Origin: Hyphomonas beringensis
Lineage (GTDB): Bacteria; Pseudomonadota; Alphaproteobacteria; Caulobacterales; Hyphomonadaceae
NCBI RefSeq assembly: GCF_000682755.1
Contig: NZ_AWFF01000030.1
Span: forward strand, 28,603 to 92,602
DNA: 64,000 bases
Direction: 5' to 3'
The number at the start of each line of letters is the position of its first letter. Positions within the stretch are counted from its first letter, which is position 1. The notes under the pieces were generated by a model that had not been told where the DNA came from, did not search any database, and saw nothing but the letters and a program-made list of their open reading frames with translations. This document shows, one piece after another, positions 17,424-27,681 of this stretch. A program made the translations under genes and the position numbers.

Positions 17424-20400
17424 AATTCCTCTTCAGGAATAGGCGGCAGTTCGGACGGGATCGGCTCATCTTCGGGCCGAGGCTTGGCCTCTGGAATGGA
17501 TGTATCCGCCGGGTTTTCAAACACTCGGCGGATAACCCCAGGCGCCAGGGCGGATAGCGGGTTCACGGACACGTTCGCTTTTTCAAGGCTTCCCCGCACG
17601 CTGTAGGTCAGCGAAAAAACACCTTCGCCATCGCGGCCAACAACAAGGTCCCCGATGATCGGAATGCTACCGAGTGCGGAGTTCATCCCGAAGCTGGGCA
17701 CGAGAACGCCATCCACGCTGATCTCATTTGTCCCGGACTCAAGAAATCCGTTCACGGTCAAACCCAGCGCCGGCCCCTGGGCCTTGCCGCCTGTCACGAC
17801 ATAGCGGTCCGCTGCCAGCGTCAGCGGAATATCTATGCGTGAGAAGAGCACGCCTTCGCCGCCAAGGGTGTCCGCCAGACCACGCAGGGAAGCCAGGGAA
17901 AGTATCTGCGTGAGAACAGGCGCATTCCGTACCCTGCCATTCGTAATGACAATCTCAAACTTTGAGGCCTGGCCTTTTGGCGCAAGCTTTCCATCCACCT
18001 CAAGCTTGCCACCTTCCAGAAAGTCCAGACCGAGAAAGGCGCTGGCCAGAAACCCCGCATCGCCACTCACGACGTGAATATCTGTGCCGTCAGTTCCCGT
18101 GCCATCAAGGTTCACTTCGAACGGAGAGCCATCATCGGTGGCCCCATTGGCAGCAAAGCGCTGCATCCCTGCAGATGTTGAATACCATGACGCGGTGGCA
18201 CCGCGAACATTCAATCCCGGCCCAAGGGTCAGCGTATCCAGATTGGCATCCACCCGCAGCGGCGTTCCATTATCGGAGTCAGCGTTCTCAATCGCACCGA
18301 GACCAGGAAGCGCGCCCGTAAGGTCCAGATATGTCCCCTCCAGACCAACGACGAGATTACCATCATCCCCCCTGCGCACATCTCCTTTTACGTCAGCCGT
18401 ATCGGCCAGATAGGCGCGCCGCACGTCTGCAGAGATCAGGCGGGAATCCTTGCCCAGCGCAAATGTGCCGTCAAAATAGGCCTCCGCACTGGTGAATAGC
18501 ACATCAGATGAAAAACCGTCTTCCTTGTTCGAATAGACGACAGACACCTTGCCGCTGTCTCCCGCAGGCTTGATCCAGCCCAATTCAGACAAATCAATGC
18601 GCGCCTCAGTCAGATCTGCTGAGATCGTCGCGAGAGACACAGACTCATCTGCGATAGAGGCCTGGATTTCTGCCGGAACTTCTCCGGTCAGATATGCCCT
18701 GCCCGGCAAACCAAACCGGTTCAGCACATCCGCTGTTATGATCGCACTCGCGGTGAGCGCAGAGGGTTGATCATCATCATTGAACCCATCCCGCCAAGTA
18801 TATTGGACTGGTGCAGGGCCGAGTTCTCCGAAACCGGAAATCATGATCCCATCCTGATCGACATTGATCTTGGAGGACGCTTCTTTCAAATTCAGACCCA
18901 GAGCAGCATTCTTCAGGCCGCCATTCTCCAGAGTGCCAATGGCGGTGAAACGGACATCTTCATACGGAACATCGTCAAGCGCAGGACGGAACATCTCGAA
19001 TGTCATTTCGGCATCTCCGCTTAGACGCTCGGCATCAAAATCAAGCTGCAGGCGAGATTCATTGAGAATGCGAATAATATTCTGAACAGGCCCCCTGCCT
19101 TTGGCAAATACCCGGAAGTCCTCTCCCTTGGGATTAAAGGCCGGAAAGTCGACCAGAGCCTCGTCGACATCCCAACCGCCATAGTCAGCTGAATCGACCG
19201 TCACACGAAAGCTGTTGCCCGTCAGACGTCCCTTGCCTGCAGCATTTTTCACAGCGGGCAAATCATCCAGAAAACGCACCTGCGCGCCCGTAACATTAAA
19301 GGTGAGGTTCAGATCCTCATCTCTGAGATACCCTTCGGCCAGACTGTCACGCTTGAGCTCGAGACGCCCCTTCAGGCCGGAGACATCTGCTGCTTCGATA
19401 CGCTCGTCTGTGAAGTTGCGCGCGCCCGTACCCAGCCCGACAGGCCAGAGAGCCAGAACAGTATTCTTGGTGACAGCGCCTTCTGTTTCCAATTCGATCG
19501 TGCCCAGAATAGGCGGCTCATTCTCTTTCTTGTCCTTGGTCAGGGCAAGATCAAGGTCGGCCTTGAAGAGCGTTTCGCCATAACGAAAGGTCGCATGCGT
19601 CTTCTCAATGCGGCGCTCTGGCAGATCGATATGACCTTTGAAATTTACGGCTCCAAGCTGCAGGGCAGTTTCAAAGCCCGGAGTCAGATCAAGCACAAGA
19701 TCCTTGCTCTGCATCTGGAAAGGCCTGGGTCCTGTGCCCTTCAGGGCGTCGTTCAGGCTGAGGGAAAGCTCTCCTGAGACCGGCCCCGCCTTTGTACTTG
19801 TCCCCACAAGATCCAGCTGGTCCTCTCCGGCCTTGTAAGTCAGCGTGACATCCAGGTCGGAAACATCCCGCGCTTCGCCGCCAAAAGGTATTTTTCCTTC
19901 CGCCAGATGCGCCTTGAGAGCCACCTGTTCGACACCGGCACTTGCCGATGTATCAAACTCAACGGAGACATCGGCCGGCAGGCCGGTCAGGTTTTCCCCG
20001 CCGACACCAAAACGGCTTGCAAGGTCTGCAAGCGGCCAGTCTGCTACAGCGAACTCGGCAGACATGCGCTGGCTGAGATCGCTCGTGCGGATGTCCATTG
20101 CCACTCCGCCAGGCAGGCCTTCGCCAACACCGCTTCCGGAAACCGACAGGCTGAGGCCATCCTCATCCCTGGACATCAGCCCCCGGGAATCGATCAGCTG
20201 CATGACAGGCGCACCTTGAGCGTCCTTCACCCGGATTTCAAAATTCTCGAAAGACACCCGTTCGAGGCTGAACTCTTGCTGTGCTTGCTGAAGGGCCGTC
20301 AGCACTTGTGGAAGCACGGTGTTGGCGCGATCCAGCCATTCTGAAGGATTTTGTGGCAAGGTGCCTTCCGGCAGCTCTGGCAGAGGATCTCCGCCAACGC

Positions 20401-20803
20401 GCCACGTACCGTCTGCTGTCTCGTCAACATTGACCCAGCCATCCTGCATCGCCAACCCGAGAACCTCGACATCCCCGAAGACGAGTGCAGAGCCAGCCAG
20501 AACGATTCTGGCGCGCTTGGCCTCGGCGGCCACGTTGCCATCATCATCCATCAGGCGAAGATCATTACCTGTCACCAGAACCCGGCGATCCTTGGTGGAC
20601 CATTCAAGATAGACATCATCGAGGGTAACAGGCCGGCCATTCCTGGCACTGGAAATCGCTTTCTCGATATCATCCCGAAACATTTCGAGTTTGATCGGGC
20701 CGCTTGAGAGCCGGAAGACCAGAATTCCCGCGAGAACAATAGCCAGTAGAATCAAGCCGCCCAGAATCTCGAGAACGATGAGTGAGGCTTTCTTACGGAC
20801 CAA
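17420..20803 (-). CDS. AsmA/YhdP-like inner-membrane protein (DUF3971)
   Basis: This 1127-residue protein has one N-terminal membrane helix (about residues 8-31) and then a very long periplasmic region rich in beta-strand repeats. A DUF3971-type central part and an AsmA-like C-terminal region ([29 protein letters not shown]) are visible, ending in a Pro/Glu-rich tail. The bacterial AsmA/TamB/YhdP proteins are repeating-groove bridges thought to carry phospholipids from the inner to the outer membrane. It is convergent with tyrS (4-nt overlap) and divergent from the bcp gene. Confidence 0.85.
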   Translation of the reverse strand: MVRKKASLIVLEILGGLILLAIVLAGILVFRLSSGPIKLEMFRDDIEKAISSARNGRPVTLDDVYLEWSTKDRRVLVTGNDLRLMDDDGNVAAEAKRARIVLAGSALVFGDVEVLGLAMQDGWVNVDETADGTWRVGGDPLPELPEGTLPQNPSEWLDRANTVLPQVLTALQQAQQEFSLERVSFENFEIRVKDAQGAPVMQLIDSRGLMSRDEDGLSLSVSGSGVGEGLPGGVAMDIRTSDLSQRMSAEFAVADWPLADLASRFGVGGENLTGLPADVSVEFDTSASAGVEQVALKAHLAEGKIPFGGEARDVSDLDVTLTYKAGEDQLDLVGTSTKAGPVSGELSLSLNDALKGTGPRPFQMQSKDLVLDLTPGFETALQLGAVNFKGHIDLPERRIEKTHATFRYGETLFKADLDLALTKDKKENEPPILGTIELETEGAVTKNTVLALWPVGLGTGARNFTDERIEAADVSGLKGRLELKRDSLAEGYLRDEDLNLTFNVTGAQVRFLDDLPAVKNAAGKGRLTGNSFRVTVDSADYGGWDVDEALVDFPAFNPKGEDFRVFAKGRGPVQNIIRILNESRLQLDFDAERLSGDAEMTFEMFRPALDDVPYEDVRFTAIGTLENGGLKNAALGLNLKEASSKINVDQDGIMISGFGELGPAPVQYTWRDGFNDDDQPSALTASAIITADVLNRFGLPGRAYLTGEVPAEIQASIADESVSLATISADLTEARIDLSELGWIKPAGDSGKVSVVYSNKEDGFSSDVLFTSAEAYFDGTFALGKDSRLISADVRRAYLADTADVKGDVRRGDDGNLVVGLEGTYLDLTGALPGLGAIENADSDNGTPLRVDANLDTLTLGPGLNVRGATASWYSTSAGMQRFAANGATDDGSPFEVNLDGTGTDGTDIHVVSGDAGFLASAFLGLDFLEGGKLEVDGKLAPKGQASKFEIVITNGRVRNAPVLTQILSLASLRGLADTLGGEGVLFSRIDIPLTLAADRYVVTGGKAQGPALGLTVNGFLESGTNEISVDGVLVPSFGMNSALGSIPIIGDLVVGRDGEGVFSLTYSVRGSLEKANVSVNPLSALAPGVIRRVFENPADTSIPEAKPRPEDEPIPSELPPIPEEEF

Positions 20804-20902
20804 ATCTCGGCTCCGGTCTGGTGAGGGAGGTTACTTGAACCACGAACAACGGCTTACTAGCGATATATGCAACTGAATCTGAGCGTACCATAGGAGGAAT
20901 AC

Positions 20903-21367
20903 ATGGCAGACACACTTGAGGCAGGCGACAAGGCACCGGACTTCTCCATGCCGTCCACATCAGGCCCGGTTAAGCTGAGGGATTTCAAAGGCAATTATCT
21001 GGTCCTGTACTTCTACCCAAAGGACAATACCCCGGGCTGCACGAATGAAGCGAAGGACTTCACTGCCCTCGCAGACGCATTTGAGGCAAAGGGTGCAAAA
21101 ATTGTAGGCGTCTCTCGTGACAGTCTCAAAAAGCATGAAAATTTTGCTGCGAAGCACGAACTCAAAGTCATCTTGGCCAGCGACGAGACGGGCGCCGTAA
21201 CCGAAACCTATGGCACCTGGGTCGAGAAGAAATTGTACGGACGCACATATATGGGAATTGCTCGCGAAACCTTCCTGATAGATCCGAAGGGAACAATCAT
21301 TAAAGTTTGGAAAAAAGTCCGCGTGAAGGGTCATGCAGAGGACGTTTTTGACTCCATACCGGAGTGA
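20903..21367 (+). CDS. bcp: Bcp-type thioredoxin-dependent peroxiredoxin
   Basis: The 154-residue thioredoxin-fold protein carries FYPKDNTPGCTNEA, with the peroxidatic cysteine at C46. The resolving cysteine found five residues further in many Bcp proteins is absent, which points to a 1-Cys form. It reduces hydroperoxides in the cytoplasm. The start at 20903 is preceded by TAGGAGGA. A 99-bp region separates it from the divergent AsmA-like gene. Confidence 0.92.
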   Translation: MADTLEAGDKAPDFSMPSTSGPVKLRDFKGNYLVLYFYPKDNTPGCTNEAKDFTALADAFEAKGAKIVGVSRDSLKKHENFAAKHELKVILASDETGAVTETYGTWVEKKLYGRTYMGIARETFLIDPKGTIIKVWKKVRVKGHAEDVFDSIPE

Positions 21368-21430
21368 TCAATTTCCATTAAATATAAGGTCTAAGGCGAA
21401 ATAATTTAATATTAATGGGAGGTTTACCCT

Positions 21431-21484
21431 ATGAGGCGAAAATTAGCACAAATTATGCTCCTTAGGGGTTTCGTCTCGAAGTGA
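21431..21484 (+). CDS. Possible 17-residue leader peptide in an AT-rich spacer
   Basis: In the AT-rich spacer between bcp and the M23 gene there is a short ORF, MRRKLAQIMLLRGFVSK, with GGGAGG ending 10 nt before its ATG, a better ribosome-binding site than many real genes here have. It ends 89 nt before the M23 gene. It could be a leader peptide, a small basic protein or chance. No attenuator structure or codon run explains it. Confidence 0.25.
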   Translation: MRRKLAQIMLLRGFVSK

Positions 21485-21573
21485 TTAAGGTATGTATATT
21501 AGCAACGGGTTTGGGAACTTGCTGTAAAGACTGTTGCAGTAGGCGGTGTGATTCCAGTCGACGGGTGGCGTGA

Positions 21574-22797
21574 ATGGCGAAATGGAGTGCGAACCTCAAG
21601 GCGACGTTCGATCGCGCATTTCCGGAACGGCAAATATATCATCGTAGTGGCGGCACAGTCCGTTACATTTCCATTTCTCCTTGGCAGCAGGCCATTTTCG
21701 CACTGGGTGCGGCAGCCGTTGCCGGGTGGACAATCTTCCTGACAGGTTCATTTGCGCTGGGCGGATCGTCCGGTGCGCTGACAGGCAATCCCGATGATCG
21801 CGAGTTGGCCAAGTATGAGCGCTGGGTGCAGGAACTTCGCGCCAAGGACGCGCTGTCCCGGTCTCTCCTTGAAGAGCGCACTGACGCCTTCCAGAAGGAA
21901 ACTGCCGAGTGGGAAGATCGCCAGAAAGCTCTGGAAGATCTGTTTGAACAGCTTAAGGGCGAAGAAGATCTGGAAGTATCCGCCCTGAAGGGTGATGGTT
22001 CAAACCTGCTCGTCCAAGCATCTATCGAGGAGGCTGATACACGTCAGTCCCGCGACAGTTTCCGTATGACCGCCTCATTGGATACAAGCGGCACACGTGT
22101 CAGCGTCCGCAACCTGAAATACAATCAGGAGCGTATGCTGAACGAAGCAGAAGAAATGGCCATTGATCGCGCAGAACGTGCGCGCAGCGTTATCCAGCTG
22201 ACCTCCGTAGGCAGTGACCGTATTCTCTCCGGCACGGAAATGGGCGGTCCGCTTGTCTCCATGGCCAATCTGACTTCCGGCGCGAATGGTGTTTCCGATC
22301 AAAGCGCCGCATTCTATCAGCGACTTGCCGAAACGCAGGCGCGGGTCGCTGAAATGCAGTATTATGAGCAAATTCTTGAAAGTCTGCCGATCAATCGGCC
22401 AGTCGGTGTACCATACCGTCTGACCAGTGATTATGGCGTCCGGGTCGATCCTTTTACGAAACGCCCCGGCTGGCATAATGGGCTTGATCTGGCAGCTTAC
22501 CGTAACGCACCCATCGTGGCCTCCGGGCCGGGTGTTGTGAGCTATGCTGGGGCACGCTCAGGGTACGGGCGTCTGGTGGAAATCGACCATGGGCATGGAT
22601 TCAAGTCCCGCTATGGCCACTTGCGCTCCATTACGGTAAAAAAAGGGGACATCGTTAATGTCGGTGACCTTGTGGGGAAGATGGGCACGACTGGGCGAAG
22701 CACCGGCGACCACCTTCATTTCGAAGTGTGGTTCAACGGCAAACCATATGATCCTATTAAATTCTTGAAAGCAGGCCGTCATGTTCACCAAAAGTAA
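21574..22797 (+). CDS. M23-family murein endopeptidase, membrane-anchored
   Basis: The 407-residue protein has an N-terminal cytoplasmic stretch, a single membrane segment at about residues 38-65, and a coiled-coil region (about 75-135) rich in Glu/Arg/Leu. A complete C-terminal LytM/M23 domain follows with zinc ligands H301, D305 (HNGLD) and H382 (HLHFE), plus the catalytic H380. M23 enzymes cut peptide cross-links in peptidoglycan. The bactofilin gene overlaps its last 17 bases; such pairs control cell shape, the bactofilin polymer positioning the enzyme. As I recall, an equivalent bactofilin-LmdC pair is described in Hyphomonas. Confidence 0.9.
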   Translation: MAKWSANLKATFDRAFPERQIYHRSGGTVRYISISPWQQAIFALGAAAVAGWTIFLTGSFALGGSSGALTGNPDDRELAKYERWVQELRAKDALSRSLLEERTDAFQKETAEWEDRQKALEDLFEQLKGEEDLEVSALKGDGSNLLVQASIEEADTRQSRDSFRMTASLDTSGTRVSVRNLKYNQERMLNEAEEMAIDRAERARSVIQLTSVGSDRILSGTEMGGPLVSMANLTSGANGVSDQSAAFYQRLAETQARVAEMQYYEQILESLPINRPVGVPYRLTSDYGVRVDPFTKRPGWHNGLDLAAYRNAPIVASGPGVVSYAGARSGYGRLVEIDHGHGFKSRYGHLRSITVKKGDIVNVGDLVGKMGTTGRSTGDHLHFEVWFNGKPYDPIKFLKAGRHVHQK

Positions 22798-23308
22798 TAA
22801 ATCCTCAGCCTCGACCCCACCGCAGGCCGAACCCATGAAAGCTGCTCCCGCGCAGGATGCCATTCGTGGCGCCTCCTCCAAACCCGCAGCTCGCGCAGCA
22901 TCCATCATTTGCGCCGACATGAAGATCAATGGCTCTGTCAGCTCTGAAGGCGCGCTTCAGATTGACGGCGTGGTGGACGGCGACGTCACCGCAACCGACA
23001 TCACCATCGGTGCCAGTGGCCACATTACCGGCGAAGTGAAAGCCGAAGTGGTCAAGGTCAAAGGCCGCATCAAAGGTTCCATCCGCGCTCGCAAGGTCGA
23101 GCTGGAAACCGGCGCGCACGTTAAAGGCGACATCGTTCACTCTTCCCTGCAGATCCAGTCCAATGCTGTATTTGAAGGCCAGGTGAAGCACGCGGAAGAT
23201 CCGCTGAAGGACACAGCGCCTCGCGCCGCAGCCGAAAGCAGACCATCTGCCAGCGTTACGCCGCCGGCGGCAAATGCGAACTTCGGTATTTCGCCGAACG
23301 CTTCCTAG
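22781..23308 (+). CDS. Bactofilin
   Basis: The 175-residue protein has a flexible N-terminal tail (about 1-40, Ala/Pro/Ser-rich), then the DUF583 bactofilin core of short beta-helix rungs (SVSSEGALQIDGVVDGDV, HITGEVKAEVVKVKG, IKGSIRARKVELETGAHVKGDI), and a proline-rich C-terminal tail. Bactofilins polymerise without nucleotides into membrane-associated filaments that organise cell-wall enzymes and stalk or bud growth. It starts within the 3' end of the M23 gene, so the two are translationally coupled. A strong terminator follows. Confidence 0.92.
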   Translation: MFTKSNKSSASTPPQAEPMKAAPAQDAIRGASSKPAARAASIICADMKINGSVSSEGALQIDGVVDGDVTATDITIGASGHITGEVKAEVVKVKGRIKGSIRARKVELETGAHVKGDIVHSSLQIQSNAVFEGQVKHAEDPLKDTAPRAAAESRPSASVTPPAANANFGISPNAS

Positions 23309-23333
23309 TTCATTCCTCATTCGGGAATACTGG

Positions 23334-23362
23334 CAGCGGCTTCTTCGGAGGCCGCTGTTTTT
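23334..23362 (+). terminator. Intrinsic terminator after the bactofilin gene
   Basis: CAGCGGC (23334-23340) pairs with GCCGCTG (23351-23357) and is followed directly by TTTTT (23358-23362), 25 nt after the bactofilin stop. It closes the M23-bactofilin operon. Confidence 0.85.
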
Positions 23363-23456
23363 CCATTCGGAACAAAGCCTTGCCTTCGCTAGACTTGCTA
23401 GCTGTGCACCGGCTGTCTAGGGTCCGCCCCAAACAGAAACAAGTTTGAGGTGTCTC

Positions 23457-24968
23457 ATGCGCGGTTGGTTACTTGCACTTTGCCTGGTTGTATCTTCGGG
23501 TCAGGCATTCGCCCAGGATGCTCCGAAGGATAGTAAGGAAGCTGCAGAAATTCCGGAGCCGAGTGTCTTTGCATCGGAACACTCTCTGCGCCTCAACGGA
23601 GCCAACATCAAATATAAGACTGTCGCAAGCGAGACCTATCTGCGCGACGACAAGGATGAGCCGACCGCCTCCATCTTCTCCGTTTCATATGTCCGCGACG
23701 GATTGAGCGATGCCACAAAACGCCCCGTAACCTTCGTATTCAATGGCGGCCCAGGCTCTGCTTCACTCTGGCTTCATATGGGGGCTTTCGGTCCGAAACA
23801 GGTTATCACACCGTCGGACGCAAAAGGCGTCGGCGCGCCGCCCTATACGATCCGCGATAATCAGAACTCCCTGCTCGATGTCACAGACCTCGTCTTCATT
23901 GATCCCGTTGGCACCGGCTATTCCCGTCCGCTGGGCGATACCGAAGGCAAGGAATTTTACGGCGTGAATGAGGATGCAGAGAGCATCGCCGAATTCATCC
24001 GCCTTTGGCTGACAGAGAATGGTCGCTGGAACAGCCCGAAATTTCTGGCTGGCGAAAGCTATGGCACAACGCGCGCTGCGGCCCTGACGGAAAAGCTTCA
24101 AGGCGGCTGGAATGGCATCGGCCTGAACGGCGTGATCCTGATCTCCGCGATCCTGGACTTCCAGACTGCGCGTTTCGCGCCGGCGAACGATACTGCACAC
24201 CTCGCCTTCTTTCCTACAGAAGCTGCGATCGCCTGGTATCACGGCAAGGCAGACAAGGCGAAATGGAACAATGACTTTGCCGCATTCGTCTCCGATGCGC
24301 GTACCTATGCCATCGAAACGCTGGCCCCTGCCCTGATCCGCGGCTCTACCCTGTCCGATGCTGAGGAAACTCAAATCGCCAATGAGATGAGCGCCTATCT
24401 TGGCGTCTCGGCTGAGTGGATCAAGCTGGCCAATCTGCGTGTGGAACCGACACGCTTCCGCAAGGAATTGCTGCGCCGCGAAGGCTACACGGTCGGTCGC
24501 TTCGACGGACGCTATAAAGGCATCGATAGCGAAGGCACCAGCGACATGCCGGAAAACGATCCGTCTGGATACGGAATGGATGTCGCCTATGTGGCGGCCA
24601 TCAATGACTATCTGACGCGTGAGCTGAAAGTTGATTTCACACGGCCTTACAAGGTTCTGACAGGAGAGCCGGGATCACAGTGGAATTGGGACATGAACAA
24701 TCGCGGCTGGCCATCCTATGTCAACGTCACGCCATGGCTGGGCAAAGGCATGCGGGAAAACCCTGATCTGAAGGTCCTGCTGGCTGCAGGCTGGTATGAT
24801 CTGGCGACACCATTCTTTGGCGCAGAGATGTCCCTTTACAAGAATGGCGTTGTATTGGACCGCGTCCAGTTCGATTATTACGATGCGGGCCACATGATGT
24901 ATCTGAAGGAAAAGGACGGCGAGAAGCTGTCTCAGGATGTGCGCGACTTTATCGAAGCCGCGCACTGA
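23457..24968 (+). CDS. Secreted S10 serine carboxypeptidase
   Basis: The 503-residue protein has a signal peptide (MRGWLLALCLVVSSGQAFA, cleavage before QD). The carboxypeptidase Y-type features are FNGGPGSAS (oxyanion loop), GESYGT (nucleophilic Ser), the Asp in AAGWYDLATPF and the His in YDAGHMMY. S10 enzymes remove C-terminal residues from peptides, usually in acidic or extracytoplasmic compartments. The start at ATG 23457 with GAGG upstream is preferred over an in-frame TTG 12 nt earlier. It ends 15 bp before the convergent nfeD gene. Confidence 0.88.
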   Translation: MRGWLLALCLVVSSGQAFAQDAPKDSKEAAEIPEPSVFASEHSLRLNGANIKYKTVASETYLRDDKDEPTASIFSVSYVRDGLSDATKRPVTFVFNGGPGSASLWLHMGAFGPKQVITPSDAKGVGAPPYTIRDNQNSLLDVTDLVFIDPVGTGYSRPLGDTEGKEFYGVNEDAESIAEFIRLWLTENGRWNSPKFLAGESYGTTRAAALTEKLQGGWNGIGLNGVILISAILDFQTARFAPANDTAHLAFFPTEAAIAWYHGKADKAKWNNDFAAFVSDARTYAIETLAPALIRGSTLSDAEETQIANEMSAYLGVSAEWIKLANLRVEPTRFRKELLRREGYTVGRFDGRYKGIDSEGTSDMPENDPSGYGMDVAYVAAINDYLTRELKVDFTRPYKVLTGEPGSQWNWDMNNRGWPSYVNVTPWLGKGMRENPDLKVLLAAGWYDLATPFFGAEMSLYKNGVVLDRVQFDYYDAGHMMYLKEKDGEKLSQDVRDFIEAAH

Positions 24969-24983
24969 TAAAAATCTCTAAGA

Positions 24984-25451
24984 CTATACCTTGCGAACGA
25001 GGGCCGTGTTCATGCGCGCGCCCTCGACAATGACGGCTTCACCTTCGCTGATGGTGGAGCCGTCTGACACCTCAGCCCCCCAAACCGTATCGCCAATTTT
25101 GACACGGCCGCTACCGGCTGCGGAGAAGTCGCCGGTCGCAATGCCACGCTGACCTACCAGGCTGGCCATACGCTTATTGAGCGTAGGATGCTCTTCGCCG
25201 CTGTTGCGCATGCCTGAAAGAACTGTGCGGCCCAAAACAACCAGCGCGAAGGCGGCCACCCCGAATACGATAAGCTGCCCCTGCCAGGTCGACAGGTTAT
25301 CTGGCGCAAAATAGGCAAAGGCCGCCGTCAACCAGGCTGCAATGGAGACCATCAGCAGGTCGAACGTGCCGGTCATCATCTCGATACCGAACAGCAGCAG
25401 ACCAATCGCCAGCCAGTGCCAGAATGTCAGCTCAGTGAAGATCTGTTCCAT
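24984..25451 (-). CDS. NfeD-family membrane protein
   Basis: The 155-residue protein has an N-terminal block of about three to four hydrophobic helices (residues 10-90) and a C-terminal OB-fold-like domain (GQRGIATGDFSAAGSGRVKIGD). That is the short NfeD type lacking the serine-protease domain. NfeD proteins work with SPFH proteins in membrane microdomains. The gene follows the SPFH gene by 3 nt, the standard operon pairing. Confidence 0.88.
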   Translation of the reverse strand: MEQIFTELTFWHWLAIGLLLFGIEMMTGTFDLLMVSIAAWLTAAFAYFAPDNLSTWQGQLIVFGVAAFALVVLGRTVLSGMRNSGEEHPTLNKRMASLVGQRGIATGDFSAAGSGRVKIGDTVWGAEVSDGSTISEGEAVIVEGARMNTALVRKV

Positions 25452-25454
25452 GTA

Positions 25455-26372
25455 TCAGTCCTCCTTCTTCTTGGCGTCCGTCAGTCCCTTGATGCCTTCG
25501 ATTGTGCCGATGATGCTGGAGAACTCCGCCGGAATAATGACCGTCTTCTGCTGGTTGGAGGATGCCAGTTTCTCAAAGGCCTGCACATAGGCCTGGCCGA
25601 GGAAGTAGTTGATGGCGTTTACGTCACCGGCCGCGATGGCTTGGCTGACCATTTCGGTTGCCTTCGCTTCGGCTTCGGCTTCGCGCTCGCGTGCTTCAGC
25701 ATCACGGAAAGCGGCTTCCCGGCGCCCTTCGGCCTCCAGAATTTGTGCTTGTTTTTGGCCTTCAGCCTTCAGAATGGCGGACTGCTTGTCGCCTTCTGCG
25801 GTGAGGATTTCCGCACGCTTCAGGCGCTCTGCCTTCATCTGGCGGGCCATGGCCTCGGTGATATCAGCAGGCGGGCTGAGATCCGCGATCTCTATACGGG
25901 TGACCTTTACACCCCACGGATTGGTCGCGGCATCAATGACTGTCAGGAGGCGCGCATTGATATCGTCCCGGTTCGACAGCACTTCGTCCAGATCCATTGA
26001 ACCGACAACCGTACGGATGTTCGTCAGTGCCAGATTGGTAATGGCATGATGCAAATTGTTGACCTCATAGGCCGCAGAAACGGCATCCACGACCTGGATG
26101 AAGACCACGGCATCACAGGAAACCATGGCGTTGTCCTTGGTGATCACCTCCTGCTGGGGCACATCCAGAACTGTCTCCATCATGTTCATCTTGCGGCCAA
26201 CCCGGTCAAAGAACGGCGTGATGATGGACATGCCCGGCCCGAGCGTGCGCGTGTATCTTCCGAAGCGCTCAACCGTATAGTTATATCCTTGGGGCACAAA
26301 TTTGAACGCCGACGTCAGGCCGATCAGACCGACAACAGCAACCAGAATAACGACAGCAAAAATCGGGTCCAC
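25455..26372 (-). CDS. SPFH/Band 7 (stomatin-like) membrane protein
   Basis: The 305-residue protein has an N-terminal membrane helix (about residues 2-20), a Band 7 domain (FKFVPQGYNYTVERFGRYTRTLGPG to about 200) and a long Ala/Glu-rich coiled coil (about 195-250). It resembles QmcA/stomatin rather than HflK/C. It probably scaffolds membrane microdomains and pairs with the NfeD protein next to it. The start is GTG at 26372 with AAGGAG upstream. Confidence 0.9.
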   Translation of the reverse strand: MDPIFAVVILVAVVGLIGLTSAFKFVPQGYNYTVERFGRYTRTLGPGMSIITPFFDRVGRKMNMMETVLDVPQQEVITKDNAMVSCDAVVFIQVVDAVSAAYEVNNLHHAITNLALTNIRTVVGSMDLDEVLSNRDDINARLLTVIDAATNPWGVKVTRIEIADLSPPADITEAMARQMKAERLKRAEILTAEGDKQSAILKAEGQKQAQILEAEGRREAAFRDAEAREREAEAEAKATEMVSQAIAAGDVNAINYFLGQAYVQAFEKLASSNQQKTVIIPAEFSSIIGTIEGIKGLTDAKKKED

Positions 26373-26443
26373 GTGCCCTCTCCTTTATTATTACCTGTAT
26401 TTAAGGTGGGGAGAGTTTTCCGTTATTCAATAAAAATTGGGCG

Positions 26444-26481
26444 AAAAAAGGGTGCGCCCGGCCCCACCAGACGCACCCTTT
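26444..26481 (-). terminator. Intrinsic terminator of the peroxiredoxin gene
   Basis: On the minus strand, GGGTGCG and CGCACCC (26450-26456 and 26472-26478) form a 7-bp stem followed by six T residues (26449-26444), 34 nt past the end of the 26.5-27.0 kb peroxiredoxin gene. Confidence 0.8.
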
Positions 26482-26514
26482 ATGTCTCACTTTGCTTAAA
26501 AAAGCTCGCGGGAA

Positions 26515-26997
26515 TTAGAGCTGATTCAACATGTAGTCCGCGCTGGAAACCTTGAACTCACCGCCGTCTTCGACATTGAGCTCAGAAACCACGCCATCTT
26601 TCACGATCATGGAATAACGCTGGGAGCGCTGACCCATGCCAAAGCCGCTCGCATCCAGTTCCAGGCCAACAGCCTTCGCAAAGGCGCCATTGCCATCGGC
26701 CAGCATGCGCACGCTTTCATTTGCGTCAGCATCCTTGCCCCATGCGCCCATGACGAACACGTCATTCACGGACGTACAGACAATATCGTCCACGCCTTTG
26801 GCTTTCAGATCACCCGCCTTGTCGACAAAGCCCGGCAGGTGACGCGCCGAACAGGTTGGCGTGTAGGCGCCAGGAACAGCAAACAGCGCAACGGTCTTGC
26901 CGCCGAACACATCCGCCGTCGTTCGGGGTTGAGGGCCATCTTCCGTCATCTCCATGAAGGTAGCCTCGGGAAGCTTGTCACCGACCTTGATGCTCAT
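26515..26997 (-). CDS. Peroxiredoxin (Prx5 type)
   Basis: The 160-residue protein contains the Prx5 signature VPGAYTPTCSARHLPGF with the peroxidatic Cys at C49, and a second conserved Cys at C74 in DDIVCTSVND. Prx5-type enzymes reduce organic and hydrogen peroxides using glutathione or thioredoxin. The start at 26997 (MSIKVGDKLPEA) has AAGGAGAG upstream and gives the family length, unlike the longer frame to 27048. It is a single-gene unit with its own terminator. Confidence 0.9.
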   Translation of the reverse strand: MSIKVGDKLPEATFMEMTEDGPQPRTTADVFGGKTVALFAVPGAYTPTCSARHLPGFVDKAGDLKAKGVDDIVCTSVNDVFVMGAWGKDADANESVRMLADGNGAFAKAVGLELDASGFGMGQRSQRYSMIVKDGVVSELNVEDGGEFKVSSADYMLNQL

Positions 26998-27120
26998 ATC
27001 TTTCTCTCCTTGATTATCGTGCCGTTGAGATAGGTGTTCCGCCGTCATGCGACAAGCGCGCTATCCCTTGCCAATAGTCTGGATTTGCCTCAGCATCATC
27101 GCATAAAGGTATACGGACGT

Positions 27121-27681
27121 ATGGATGTTGACCTGACAGGAAAAGTATTGATTGCCTTGCCAGGCATCGGAGATCCGAGGTTTGCCCGGTCTGTCATCCT
27201 GCTATGCGCCCATTCCCCCGAATTCGCGATGGGCATCGTTCTCAACAATCCCATGGTCGGCTTGAAACTGCCCCAGCTACTCGAGCAGCTGGATGTACCT
27301 GTGGAGATCGACGTATCCGATTCCTACGTGCTGGATGGCGGCCCGGTCAGCAGTGATCGCGGCTTCGTGCTTCATACCGAAGACGTGATGAGCGAAGGCG
27401 CAACGCTGGAGGTCAATGAGGACCTCTGCATGACCGCGACACGAGACATTCTACACGCCATTGCTTCTGAGGCAGCGCCACGCCGCTCTGTGCTCGCTCT
27501 GGGCTATTCAGGCTGGGGCGCAGGACAATTGGAATATGAACTGGCAGAAAATGCCTGGCTCGTTGCCGATCCTGACCCTGAACTGGTGTTTGGAGAGGAC
27601 CATGAAGAGAAATGGCACAATGCCCTGAGCAGTCTGGGCGTGGATACGGGCCGTCTTCAGGTCGATCCCGGCCGCGCCTGA
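27121..27681 (+). CDS. YqgE/AlgH family protein (UPF0301)
   Basis: The 186-residue protein begins MDVDLTGKVLIALPGIGDPRFARSV and includes the family motifs GIVLNNP, YVLDGGPV and LGYSGWGAGQLEYE. Length and start match the family. The biochemical function is not established; in other bacteria it is linked to regulation or to nearby Holliday-junction genes, which are absent here. Its TGA stop abuts the convergent EAL gene stop through the palindrome TGATCA. Confidence 0.92.
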   Translation: MDVDLTGKVLIALPGIGDPRFARSVILLCAHSPEFAMGIVLNNPMVGLKLPQLLEQLDVPVEIDVSDSYVLDGGPVSSDRGFVLHTEDVMSEGATLEVNEDLCMTATRDILHAIASEAAPRRSVLALGYSGWGAGQLEYELAENAWLVADPDPELVFGEDHEEKWHNALSSLGVDTGRLQVDPGRA

